Below, piece by piece: positions 1 through 5,790 of a stretch of DNA of 6,306 nt. The notes beneath the pieces were generated by a model, which was given only the letters and a program-made list of their open reading frames with translations, had not been told where the DNA came from and did not search any database. Both the position numbers and the translations under genes were made by a program. This stretch comes from Chloroflexota bacterium (GTDB lineage Bacteria; Chloroflexota; Dehalococcoidia; GIF9; UBA5629). The stretch lies in assembly GCA_016875975.1 (NCBI GenBank), contig VGOF01000092.1:1-6306 (forward strand), written 5' to 3'. Position 1 is the first letter of the stretch. Every line of letters starts with the position of its first letter.

Positions 1-2265
1 TATGCAGCACAGCTAGAGCAAAAAGTCGAGGAGCGGACCAGGGAACTACAGGCGAGCGAGGAGAAATATCGTGACCTTGTAGAGGAGTTACCCGATGTCG
101 TCTTCTCTGTTGACCAGAATGGAGCGATGACCTATCTCAGCCCGGCCGTAGAGTCTATGACCGGATACAGTGTCTCAGAGCTCATGGGGCGCACCTTCGC
201 TGATTTTCTGCACCCCGATGACTTGACGCCTGCCCTTGAGAACTTTATGCGCACGCTTTCTGGTGAGACTGTGGTTGGTGAGCTCCGCTTTTTCACCAGG
301 TCCGGTGAACTGCGCTGGCTGCGTAATTCCAACAAGCCCATCTTCGTTGAAGACCGCGTGGTCGGGGTACGCGGCGTCTTCAGTGACATCACCGAGCGCA
401 AGAAGGCGGAAGAGTTGCTTCACCAATCTCTGGATCAACTTGACCTCCTTCTTAATGCCAGCTCTCATGTGCTCTATCGTTGCGAAGCCTTTGGCGATTT
501 CGACGCAACTTACATCAGTAGCAATATTGAGCCTATTCTTGGCTACACACAAGATGACTTTCTACAGAAAGGCTTTTGGGCAAGTAAAATCCACCCCGAA
601 GATGCACCACGGATTTTTGCAGAACTCAGTCAACTCTTCGAGCATGGCTTCCACAAGCACGAATACCGATTCCAGCATAAAGATGGGACCTGGCGCTGGA
701 TGTATGACGAGTTGAAGCTTGATAGAGATGAAAAAGGTAATGCCAAGGACATCCTGGGCAGCATTGTGGATATCACCGAACGCAAGCAAGCCGAAGCTGA
801 GCTGATTGCTAGCGGAACCAAATTCCGGGAGCTTTTTGAAAGCATGAGCAACGCTGTAGCAGTATATGAAGCCAGGGAAAACGGTAACGACTTCGTTTTC
901 AAGGATTTCAACCGTTCCGGTGAGCAGATAGAGAAGATTAAAAGACAGGATATTATTGGCAAGAGCGTTCTTGAAGTGTTCCCGGGGGTCAAGGATTTCG
1001 GCCTATTTGAAGTATTTCAGCGGGTCTGGAGGACAGGGAAGCCAGAGCATCATCCTGTTTCCTTCTATAAAGACGAGAGAATAGTAGGCTGGCGGGATAA
1101 TTATGTCTACAAGTTGCCCACAGGCGAGGTGGTAGCAGTCTACGATGATGCTACCGAGCGCAAGCGAGCGGAGGAAGTATTAAAGCAATCGGAGGAGCGT
1201 TATCGTTTGCTGGTGGAAACCGCCAATGAAGCTATTATTGTGGCACAGGACGGGATGCTGAAATTCGCCAATCCCAGGACTTCGGAGCTGACAGGTTATT
1301 CAAATCAAGAATTGCTATCAATGCCTTTTGCCCAGCTTATTCACCCGGATGACAGAGATATGGTGGTAGAGCGCCACCTGAAAAGGCTGGCGGGCGAGGT
1401 GCCGCCTGAGGTATATCCTTTCAGATACGTAGCAAAAGATGGCAGCGTTGGCTGGGTGGATATAAATGCGGTGCGCATTGAATGGGAAGGCAGGCCCGCT
1501 ACCCTCAATTTTCTCGCTGACATCACCGAGCGCAGGCGAGCAGAGGAAACACTGAAACAAGCCATGGAGGAGCTGCAGCGTTCTAATGCCGAGCTTGAGC
1601 GCTTCGCCTACGTGGCTTCCCACGACCTCCAGGAACCGCTGCGCATGGTGGCCAGCTATACCCAACTGCTGGAGAAGCGATACAAGGACAGGCTGGATGC
1701 CGACGCCAACGAGTTCATCGATTACGCCGTGGACGGCGCCAGGCGCATGCAGCAGCTCATCAATGACCTGCTGGCTTACTCCCGCGTGGGCACCCGTGGC
1801 AAGCCCTTTGAGCCTACGGATATGGAAGCAGCTTTTGAAGGGGCCCTGGCTAACCTGCAGGTGGCTATCAAGGAGAGCAAAGCCAAAGTGACCCACGACC
1901 CATTGCCCACGGTGATGGGCGACGATACGCAACTGGTGCAGGTGTTCCAGAACTTAATCCACAACGCCATCAAGTTCCGCAGCCAGAAGCCACCGGCGGT
2001 CCACGTCTCGGCGGAGCGAAAGGCGGATGAGTGGGTATTCTCAGTTAAGGACAACGGCATCGGCATTGACCCGCAATACTCTGAACGCGTGTTTCTCATC
2101 TTCCAGCGCCTGCACCGCGAGGCTTATCCTGGCACCGGCATCGGCCTGAGCATCGCCAATAGAATTCTGCAGCGCCACGGCGGTAGAATGTGGCTAGAAT
2201 CTAAACCGGGCAAGGGAAGCACGTTCTATTTTACAATTAAGGCAACAGGCGTGAGGCAAAAGTAA
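1..2265 (+). CDS. Multi-PAS sensor histidine kinase (HK1), 5' end outside window
   Basis: This is a sensor kinase that should autophosphorylate on His and pass phosphate to a response regulator. The frame is open from base 1, so the true start lies upstream; the ATG at 127 falls inside the first PAS domain and is not the start. Residues counted from base 1: a charged coiled-coil linker (about 4-22), then four PAS domains at about 20-134, 145-262, 271-388 and 397-512. PAS1, 2 and 4 end in DITERK/R and PAS3 in the variant DATERK. The HisKA dimerisation domain (about 525-596) has phospho-acceptor H541 in SHDLQEPLR. The HATPase domain (about 640-745) has an N box (N651, N655), a G1 box DNGIG (684-688) and a G2 box GTGIGL (711-716). 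No membrane segment is visible, so this part is cytoplasmic. The starting coil suggests another sensory domain upstream. The transmitter half is nearly duplicated in the kinase at 2734. The PAS ligands cannot be told. Confidence 0.95.
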   Translation, partial: YAAQLEQKVEERTRELQASEEKYRDLVEELPDVVFSVDQNGAMTYLSPAVESMTGYSVSELMGRTFADFLHPDDLTPALENFMRTLSGETVVGELRFFTRSGELRWLRNSNKPIFVEDRVVGVRGVFSDITERKKAEELLHQSLDQLDLLLNASSHVLYRCEAFGDFDATYISSNIEPILGYTQDDFLQKGFWASKIHPEDAPRIFAELSQLFEHGFHKHEYRFQHKDGTWRWMYDELKLDRDEKGNAKDILGSIVDITERKQAEAELIASGTKFRELFESMSNAVAVYEARENGNDFVFKDFNRSGEQIEKIKRQDIIGKSVLEVFPGVKDFGLFEVFQRVWRTGKPEHHPVSFYKDERIVGWRDNYVYKLPTGEVVAVYDDATERKRAEEVLKQSEERYRLLVETANEAIIVAQDGMLKFANPRTSELTGYSNQELLSMPFAQLIHPDDRDMVVERHLKRLAGEVPPEVYPFRYVAKDGSVGWVDINAVRIEWEGRPATLNFLADITERRRAEETLKQAMEELQRSNAELERFAYVASHDLQEPLRMVASYTQLLEKRYKDRLDADANEFIDYAVDGARRMQQLINDLLAYSRVGTRGKPFEPTDMEAAFEGALANLQVAIKESKAKVTHDPLPTVMGDDTQLVQVFQNLIHNAIKFRSQKPPAVHVSAERKADEWVFSVKDNGIGIDPQYSERVFLIFQRLHREAYPGTGIGLSIANRILQRHGGRMWLESKPGKGSTFYFTIKATGVRQK

Positions 2266-2296
2266 GATGCAAGTTACAAGAAACAATCTTTATTCC

Positions 2297-2412
2297 GTCA
2301 TTGCGAGCCCGAGTGTAGCGAGGGCGTGGCAATCTCCCCCGCCCGCCTTCAACCAGGGAGGTTGCTTCGCTGCCTGCCACGCCTTCGGCTCGCAGCTTCG
2401 GCTTGCAATGAC
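2297..2412. repeat. Large imperfect palindrome, GTCATTGCGAG family
   Basis: The unit begins with GTCATTGCGAG (2297-2307) and ends with a matching CTTGCAATGAC. Inner arms GCAATCTCCC (2329-2338) and GGGAGGTTGC (2356-2365) pair with one mismatch. A short GCCC/GGGC stem (2307-2310 with 2322-2325) lies in the left half. The right half contains a 13-bp near-tandem duplication based on CTTCGGCT (2383-2408). It is a REP-like dispersed repeat and the most diverged copy in the window. Confidence 0.75.
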
Positions 2413-2421
2413 ACGATGGCT

Positions 2422-2523
2422 TGTCATCGCGAGGGGCAAAGCCCCGTGGCGATCTCTGCCGAGGCAAACATCAGCACCACGCGGAGATTGCTTCGCCCTT
2501 CAGCGGAAGGATTCGCAATGACA
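2422..2523. repeat. Large imperfect palindrome, GTCATTGCGAG family, second copy
   Basis: It opens with TGTCATCGCGAG and closes with CGCAATGACA, which are near-complementary outer arms. The left half carries a perfect inner hairpin, GGGGC-AAA-GCCCC (2433-2445), followed by the arm GTGGCGATCTC. The right half has GGAGATTGCTTCGCCCTTCAG, the same right-arm type seen at 5142 and 5689. No T-tract follows, so it is not a classic intrinsic terminator. Confidence 0.75.
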
Positions 2524-2531
2524 GGCGTATC

Positions 2532-2616
2532 CTCTCTCCCCTGGCGGGAGAGAGTTAGAGTGAGGGGGAGAACAAGGACACCCTCACCTTCTTCCTCTCC
2601 CCTCAAGGGAGAGGAA
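2532..2616. repeat. Pair of C/T-rich hairpins, second repeat family
   Basis: Two perfect stem-loops lie side by side. The first pairs CTCTCTCCC (2532-2540) with GGGAGAGAG (2546-2554) around a 5-nt loop. The second pairs TTCCTCTCCC (2592-2601) with GGGAGAGGAA (2607-2616) around a 5-nt loop. Between them GTGAGGG (2560-2566) can pair with CCCTCAC (2581-2587). The sequence is unrelated to the GTCATTGCGAG palindromes. There is no following T-tract. Confidence 0.7.
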
Positions 2617-2643
2617 AGCAGAGATACTAAGGTGGGAGGAACT

Positions 2644-2675
2644 TGCAACTAGCGTCGAGCGACGAGCGACGAAAT
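2644..2675 (+). repeat. Partial copy of the leader repeat upstream of HK2
   Basis: TTGCAAC at 2644 is followed by CGAGCGACGAGCGACGAAAT (2656-2675). The latter 20 bp are identical to 5934-5953 in front of the second receiver gene. The first half of the leader repeat seen at 4480 and 5892 is missing or replaced here. It lies about 60 bp ahead of the HK2 start. Confidence 0.6.
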
Positions 2676-2720
2676 ACGAGGAAAAGGATAAACAGACAGC
2701 TATTATGAAAAGGAACATGC

Positions 2721-2729
2721 GGGAGGTGG
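2721..2729 (+). promoter_or_regulatory. Ribosome binding site of HK2
   Basis: A strong Shine-Dalgarno GGGAGGTGG lies 4 nt before ATG 2734. An in-frame TAA at 2689-2691 limits how far upstream the gene could begin, and no other in-frame ATG lies between. Confidence 0.8.
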
Positions 2730-2733
2730 AGCT

Positions 2734-4110
2734 ATGACTCTGGACATACGGACACTCATGGTCTTATATGCGCTGGTCAACGCCGCAACTGCGGCGGCCA
2801 TTGGGATAGTATGGTACCAGAGCCGGAAACAGTACGCTGGCATCACCTTCTGGTTGGTTGACATCATCCTGCAAACAGCCGGAGCCACACTTATTCTGTT
2901 ACGTGGCAGGGTACCGGATTTCTTTTCCATTACATTGAGCAATACCATGATCCTGGCCGGGATAATAATCATCTACATGGGCTTGGAACGTTTTGTGGGC
3001 AGAAAAAGCTCGCAGATACACAACTATGTCCTGCTGGCAATCTTCATTACCATCCACAGTTACTATACCTATGTTCAACCTAACCTACAGATTAGAACCA
3101 TTACTATCGCCGCCATGACCCTGATTCTTACCGCCCAGCCCTTCTGGCTCATGCTACGCAGGGTAGACCCGGCTATGCGCCCGATGACATTCTTGGTTAG
3201 TACAATCTTCGGAGGTTACGTCGTAGTCAGCGCCCTCCGACTAATCCTGCTCATTGTCTTTCCCCTTCAGGGAAACGACTTTTTCAAAACAGCTACACCG
3301 GATGCCTTGACCATCTTGACGTATATCATACTGACTGCCGGTCTCGGCTTCAGCCTGATACTGATGGTGAACAGGAGGCTACTTGGGGAAATTAAGACCG
3401 ACGCCGAGGAGCTGCAGCGTTCTAATGCCGAGCTGGAGCGCTTTGCCTACGTGGCTTCCCACGACCTGCAGGAGCCGCTGCGCATGGTGGCAAGCTATAC
3501 TCAATTGCTGGAAAAGCGCTACAAGGACAAGCTGGACGCCGATGCCATGGAGTTCATCAATAACGCTGCGGACGGGGCAACACGCATGCAGATTATGATT
3601 GAGAGTCTGCTGCAGCTATCGCGCATAACCACCCGTGGGAGACCATTCCAGGTGACCGACTGCGAGAAAGTATTCCAGAAAGCAATGGCTAATCTACAAC
3701 TGGCCGTTTCAGATAGTGGCGCCAAGGTAACCCATGACCCTCTGCCGGAAGTAATGGCTGACGATGTGCAATTGATTCAACTATTTCAGAACCTGGTGGC
3801 TAACGCCATTAAGTTCCGCCGGGAAGAGCCTCCCAAGGTACATGTTTCGGCAAGACAAGACGGAAACGAATGGGTCTTTGCAGTGAAGGATAACGGCATC
3901 GGTATTGCTCCTAAAGACTATGACCGTATCTTCGTAATCTTTCAGCGGCTCCATAGTCAGGGGGAATATCCCGGCATTGGCATTGGGCTGGCACTCTGCA
4001 AGAAGATTGTGGAACGGCACGGCGGCCGTATCTGGATAGAATCACAGCCCGGCCAGGGAAGCACATTCTATTTTACGATTAAGGCAACAGGCATGAGGCA
4101 ACAGGCGTGA
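2734..4110 (+). CDS. Membrane histidine kinase with about seven TM segments (HK2)
   Basis: This 458-residue sensor kinase sits in the inner membrane. Hydrophobic segments lie at about 8-29, 37-58, 63-89, 98-113, 119-140, 149-176 and 189-212. This N-terminal region, with its FxxGLERFVGRK-like stretch (about 82-91), resembles sensor domains I recall in front of GGDEF domains and kinases; I cannot name its family or ligand. A short linker leads to HisKA (about 225-298) with H243 in SHDLQEPLR. The HATPase domain follows, with N box N353/N357, G1 box DNGIG (386-390) and G2 box GIGIGL (414-419). All key residues are present. There is no PAS, HAMP or receiver domain. The transmitter starts with 41 residues identical to HK1. 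The last codons lie in a 14-bp tandem repeat, and the stop overlaps the next gene by 4 nt, suggesting co-translation. Confidence 0.95.
   Translation: MTLDIRTLMVLYALVNAATAAAIGIVWYQSRKQYAGITFWLVDIILQTAGATLILLRGRVPDFFSITLSNTMILAGIIIIYMGLERFVGRKSSQIHNYVLLAIFITIHSYYTYVQPNLQIRTITIAAMTLILTAQPFWLMLRRVDPAMRPMTFLVSTIFGGYVVVSALRLILLIVFPLQGNDFFKTATPDALTILTYIILTAGLGFSLILMVNRRLLGEIKTDAEELQRSNAELERFAYVASHDLQEPLRMVASYTQLLEKRYKDKLDADAMEFINNAADGATRMQIMIESLLQLSRITTRGRPFQVTDCEKVFQKAMANLQLAVSDSGAKVTHDPLPEVMADDVQLIQLFQNLVANAIKFRREEPPKVHVSARQDGNEWVFAVKDNGIGIAPKDYDRIFVIFQRLHSQGEYPGIGIGLALCKKIVERHGGRIWIESQPGQGSTFYFTIKATGMRQQA
4081..4105. repeat. Left arm of 25-nt inverted repeat around the four-helix-bundle gene
   Basis: This stretch, still inside the HK2 coding region, is the reverse complement of 4479-4503 with a single mismatch (24 of 25). 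It overlaps the 14-bp tandem repeat at 4082-4123. A related stretch at 2239-2259 forms the 3' end of HK1, so part of the match is kinase tail sequence. Confidence 0.85.
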
Positions 4111-4123
4111 GGCAACAGGCAAT
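4082..4123 (+). repeat. 14-bp tandem repeat, three copies, at the HK2 stop codon
   Basis: The unit AGGCAACAGGCATG occurs at 4082-4095, as AGGCAACAGGCGTG at 4096-4109, and as AGGCAACAGGCAAT at 4110-4123. The HK2 stop TGA (4108-4110) and the possible GTG start of the next gene (4107) both lie in it. Because 14 is not a multiple of 3, gain or loss of a unit would change the end of HK2 and its overlap with the next gene. Confidence 0.85.
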
Positions 4124-4472
4124 AGTGAGTTATAAAGACCTGCTAGTGTGGCAGAAGAGCATGGACCTGGTTGAGATGGTATACCGGCTAACAGAGGAGT
4201 TGCCGGCGTCTGAGCGATGGGGGCTTACTTCCCAAATGCGCAAGGCTGCTGTCTCCGTGCCATCCAACATAGCTGAAGGCTACGGAAGAAAAGCAACAGG
4301 TGAATATCGACACCATCTTTCCATAGGTCGAGCTTCTCTATTGGAACTGGAGACCCAGGTAATCTTAAGCCAGAGACTGGGTTATTTTAGACAGGGCGAG
4401 GTTGATGCTGTGTTAAATCAGGTACAAGATATTAGCAAAATGCTGTCATCTTTGGTATCTAAACTCAGGTAG
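4107..4472 (+). CDS. Four-helix-bundle protein (23S rRNA intervening-sequence / S23 family)
   Basis: This small all-helical protein of about 121 residues has the usual length of its family, first known from proteins encoded in intervening sequences of 23S rRNA genes. No biochemical function is established. Family hallmarks: YKDLLVWQKSMDLV near the N-terminus (9-22), GLTSQMRKAAVSVPSNIAEG (39-58), then YGRKATGEYRHHLSIGRASL (59-78), ELETQ and a C-terminal ISKMLSSLVSKLR. No signal peptide or TM segment is present. The GTG start at 4107 gives a GTGA overlap with the HK2 stop, which fits translational coupling. GTG 4125 is an equally possible start, 6 codons in, just before the conserved SYKDL. Neither has a clear Shine-Dalgarno. 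The gene stands free of any rRNA here but is flanked by 25-nt inverted repeats (4081-4105, 4479-4503), like an intervening-sequence element. A link to the two-component genes is not evident. Confidence 0.9.
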   Translation: MRQQAIVSYKDLLVWQKSMDLVEMVYRLTEELPASERWGLTSQMRKAAVSVPSNIAEGYGRKATGEYRHHLSIGRASLLELETQVILSQRLGYFRQGEVDAVLNQVQDISKMLSSLVSKLR

Positions 4473-4478
4473 ACTTCA

Positions 4479-4531
4479 CCTGTTGCCTCATGGCTGTTGC
4501 CTTGCAACGAGCCACGAGTCCCGAGCGACGA
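4479..4531 (+). repeat. Leader repeat upstream of RR1; right arm of the inverted repeat
   Basis: Bases 4480-4531 (52 bp) are identical to 5892-5943, which lies at the same place in front of the second receiver gene. A copy with one mismatch over 44 bp lies at 5747-5790. Its first 25 nt (4479-4503) are the inverted match to 4081-4105. It contains a small hairpin GTTGC-CTT-GCAAC (4496-4508) and ends with CCGAGCGACGA just before the RR1 ribosome binding site. Confidence 0.9.
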
Positions 4532-4536
4532 ACTAA

Positions 4537-4543
4537 AAGGAGG
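4537..4543 (+). promoter_or_regulatory. Ribosome binding site of RR1
   Basis: AAGGAGG lies 9 nt before ATG 4553. It decides the start: an in-frame ATG at 4490 lies inside the repeat, has no such site, and would add 21 residues of repeat-encoded sequence that receiver proteins lack. Confidence 0.85.
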
Positions 4544-4552
4544 AGCAAACCA

Positions 4553-5011
4553 ATGACAGAAGCTTTTGTCAGACCAGCCGAAATCCTGCTGGTGGATGAT
4601 AACCCCGGCGATGTCCGCCTGACCAAAGAGGCCCTGAAGGACGCCAAGGTGCTCAACCAACTGCACGTTGCCAAGGACGGCATCAAGGCGCTGGAGTTCC
4701 TCAGGCGCCAGGGCAAGTACGCCAAGGCAGTCCGTCCTGACCTCATCCTGCTCGACCTGAACCTGCCCAGGAAGGACGGCCGCGAGGTGCTGGCGGAAAT
4801 CAAGGATGACGCCGACCTCAGGCGCATACCGGTGGTCATACTCACCATGTCCAAGGCAGAGGAGGACATCATCAAGACCTACAACCTCCATGCCAACTGC
4901 TACATCACCAAGCCGGTTGACCTCGACCGTTTCATTGAAGTGGTCAGGGCTGTCAAGGACTTCTGGCTGGCAGTGGTCAAACTCCCACCCAACGGTTCAA
5001 AACCAAAATGA
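4553..5011 (+). CDS. Single-domain response regulator, Rcp1/CheY-like (RR1)
   Basis: This 152-residue cytoplasmic phospho-receiver has no output domain. It takes phosphate from a kinase, and its effect must come through a partner protein. The receiver begins with ILLVDDNPGDVRLTKEAL: acidic pair D15/D16, phospho-acceptor D68 in LILLDLNLPRKDG, switch T98 in VILTMS, and K120 in ITKPVD. The NPGD-RLTKEAL pattern, the LPRKDG loop and the extended C-terminus match the group containing cyanobacterial Rcp1, the partner of phytochrome kinase Cph1. That kinase also carries an SHDLQEPL-type HisKA, like HK1 and HK2 here, so pairing with one or both is a reasonable inference. It follows the four-helix-bundle gene by 80 bp, of which 52 bp are the leader repeat. 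All catalytic residues are present. Confidence 0.93.
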   Translation: MTEAFVRPAEILLVDDNPGDVRLTKEALKDAKVLNQLHVAKDGIKALEFLRRQGKYAKAVRPDLILLDLNLPRKDGREVLAEIKDDADLRRIPVVILTMSKAEEDIIKTYNLHANCYITKPVDLDRFIEVVRAVKDFWLAVVKLPPNGSKPK

Positions 5012-5044
5012 AGAAGGCCTCATGACAGAAAGGGCGTTGTCAGC

Positions 5045-5095
5045 GCAAGGAACATACCAATTTGTCATTGCAAGGAACATACCAATTTGTCATTG
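5045..5095 (+). repeat. 25-bp perfect tandem duplication
   Basis: A 25-bp unit starting CAAGGAACATACC and ending TTGTCATTG occurs at 5046-5070 and again at 5071-5095. Its end is the first part of the palindrome beginning at 5088, so it looks like a duplication at the palindrome's left boundary. Confidence 0.85.
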
Positions 5096-5183
5096 CGAGG
5101 AACGGAGTGACGAAGCAATCTCTCCCGTCTGTCTTCAACCAGAGAGATTGCTTCGCCCTTCAGCCGAAGGACTCGCAACGACA
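5088..5183. repeat. Complete palindromic unit upstream of the GIY-YIG gene
   Basis: Outer arms TGTCATTGCGAG (5088-5099) and CTCGCAACGACA (5172-5183) pair with one mismatch. Inner arms CGAAGCAATCTCTC (5111-5124) and GAGAGATTGCTTCG (5142-5155) pair perfectly over 14 bp around a 17-nt loop. The left 39 bp (5088-5126) recur exactly at 5581-5619. The right 49 bp (5135-5183) recur exactly at 5682-5730. Confidence 0.9.
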
Positions 5184-5189
5184 GGGGGC

Positions 5190-5236
5190 TGTCATTGCGA
5201 GGAGTCCCGATGCAATCGGGACGACGTGGCAATCTC
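5190..5236. repeat. Half palindromic unit with inner hairpin
   Basis: The unit runs from TGTCATTGCGAG to GTGGCAATCTC. It holds a perfect 8-bp inner hairpin, GTCCCGAT-GCA-ATCGGGAC (5204-5222). It matches 5623-5669 except for one base in the hairpin loop. It ends 15 bp before the GIY-YIG start codon. Confidence 0.85.
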
Positions 5237-5251
5237 TAACCGCTTAGTTAC

Positions 5252-5539
5252 ATGAGTAAACAGTATTACGTGTACATAATGACCAACATAGACAACAAAG
5301 TGCTATACACAGGCGTAACCAATGATTTGAGAAAAAGGGCCTACCAGCATAGGGAAAAACTAATTGACGGTTTCACCAAACGATACAACGTGATGAAGTT
5401 GCTGCACTACGAGGTATTTGACGATATTACGAGTGCCATCTCCAGAGAAAAACAGATAAAAGCCGGGTCGAGGCAAAAGAAGATCGAATTGGTTAACAGA
5501 ACCAATAAGGAATGGCGTGATCTATATGGTGAACTATGA
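5252..5539 (+). CDS. Small GIY-YIG domain nuclease (YhbQ/UPF0213-like)
   Basis: This 95-residue protein is almost entirely one GIY-YIG domain, a metal-dependent DNA-cleaving fold. The two signature strands appear as YYVYI (5-9) and LYTGVT (18-23). R27 in DLRKR, H33 in YQHR and E66 in ISREKQIKAG fit the family's conserved arginine, histidine and metal-binding glutamate. The C-terminus ends in the typical NKEWRDLYGEL. Length is normal for this stand-alone class, whose cellular role is unsettled. There is no Shine-Dalgarno before the ATG; the start is supported by the usual MSKQYYVYI opening and by an ATGA overlap with a repeat-encoded frame. Palindromic repeats end 15 bp before the start and resume at the stop codon, with the same units in the same orientation on both sides. 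This suggests arrival as a cassette, or a nuclease acting on the repeats; both are inference. Confidence 0.92.
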   Translation: MSKQYYVYIMTNIDNKVLYTGVTNDLRKRAYQHREKLIDGFTKRYNVMKLLHYEVFDDITSAISREKQIKAGSRQKKIELVNRTNKEWRDLYGEL

Positions 5540-5574
5540 GAGATTGCGAGGGACGAAGTCCCGTGGCAATCTCT
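5539..5574. repeat. Short palindromic unit at the GIY-YIG stop codon
   Basis: Arms AGAGATTGC (5539-5547) and GCAATCTCT (5566-5574) are perfect complements and enclose a hairpin GGGAC-GAA-GTCCC (5550-5562). The first base of the unit is the last base of the GIY-YIG stop codon. Confidence 0.8.
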
Positions 5575-5580
5575 CCCATC

Positions 5581-5619
5581 TGTCATTGCGAGGAACGGAG
5601 TGACGAAGCAATCTCTCCC
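5581..5619. repeat. Left half palindromic unit, exact copy of 5088-5126
   Basis: These 39 bp are identical to 5088-5126. Here the right half does not follow directly; another left-type unit starts at 5623. Together with 5088 it forms a direct repeat flanking the GIY-YIG gene. Confidence 0.88.
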
Positions 5620-5622
5620 ATC

Positions 5623-5730
5623 TGTCATTGCGAGGAGTCCCGATGTAATCGGGACGACGTGGCAATCTCTCCCGTCCGTCCTCAACCAGAGAGATTGCTT
5701 CGCCCTTCAGCCGAAGGACTCGCAACGACA
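5623..5730. repeat. Complete palindromic unit downstream of the GIY-YIG gene
   Basis: The left half (5623-5669) is the hairpin-bearing type seen at 5190-5236, with one base changed in the loop. The right half (5682-5730) is identical to 5135-5183. This full unit thus joins the left half of one upstream copy to the right half of another, which points to recombination between copies. Confidence 0.88.
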
Positions 5731-5790
5731 AGGGAAGACTGTTGCCTGTTGCCTCATGACTGTTGCCTTGCAACGAGCCACGAGTCCCGA
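5727..5790 (+). repeat. Leader repeat copy followed by a palindrome
   Basis: GACAAGGGAAGACTGTTGCCT (21 bp, 5727-5747) recurs at 5880-5900. The next stretch up to 5790 matches the leader repeat of 5892 onward with one mismatch, plus an extra GTTGCCT heptamer. No gene follows directly; at CCCGAT the sequence turns into a palindrome half-unit instead of the GAGCGACGA end. Confidence 0.8.

Larger units (their letters stand above)
5022..5255 (+). other. Open frame running through repeats, probably not a functional gene
   Basis: ATG 5022 starts a 77-codon frame 10 nt after the RR1 stop, with a weak AAGAAGG upstream. Only the first ten or so residues (MTERALSAQG) lie outside repeats. The rest translates the palindromes in the CHCEERSDEAIS frame. 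It ends with TGA 5253-5255, giving an ATGA overlap with the GIY-YIG start at 5252. It could be the broken start of a lost gene, or a translated leader that couples RR1 and the nuclease. No known domain is seen. Confidence 0.2.

Noticed and set aside
127..129. ATG 127 as the start of HK1
   Set aside because: The frame is open back to base 1 with a coiled coil and the first part of PAS1 upstream, so the start lies outside the window.
1318..1932. 204-codon open frame on the minus strand
   Set aside because: It lies entirely antisense to the PAS4/HisKA region of HK1, shows no domain, and is explained by the codon use of the real gene.
2422..2616. Intrinsic transcription terminators at the spacer hairpins
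   Set aside because: None of the stems is followed by a T-tract on either strand, so they fit dispersed repeats better.
2267..2652. Open frames of about 84-108 codons in the HK1-HK2 spacer
   Set aside because: They read through palindromic repeats and C/T-rich hairpins, have low-complexity translations and no known domain.
2701..2706. TATTAT as a -10 promoter box for HK2
   Set aside because: No believable -35 element lies at the right distance, and a single AT-rich hexamer is not enough support.
4081..4503. Intervening sequence within a 23S rRNA gene
   Set aside because: Both sides are protein-coding and no rRNA sequence is present; only the layout resembles such an element.
4490..4552. 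Upstream in-frame ATG that would lengthen RR1 by 21 residues
   Set aside because: The added residues are encoded by the leader repeat, no ribosome site precedes it, and AAGGAGG sits correctly before ATG 4553.
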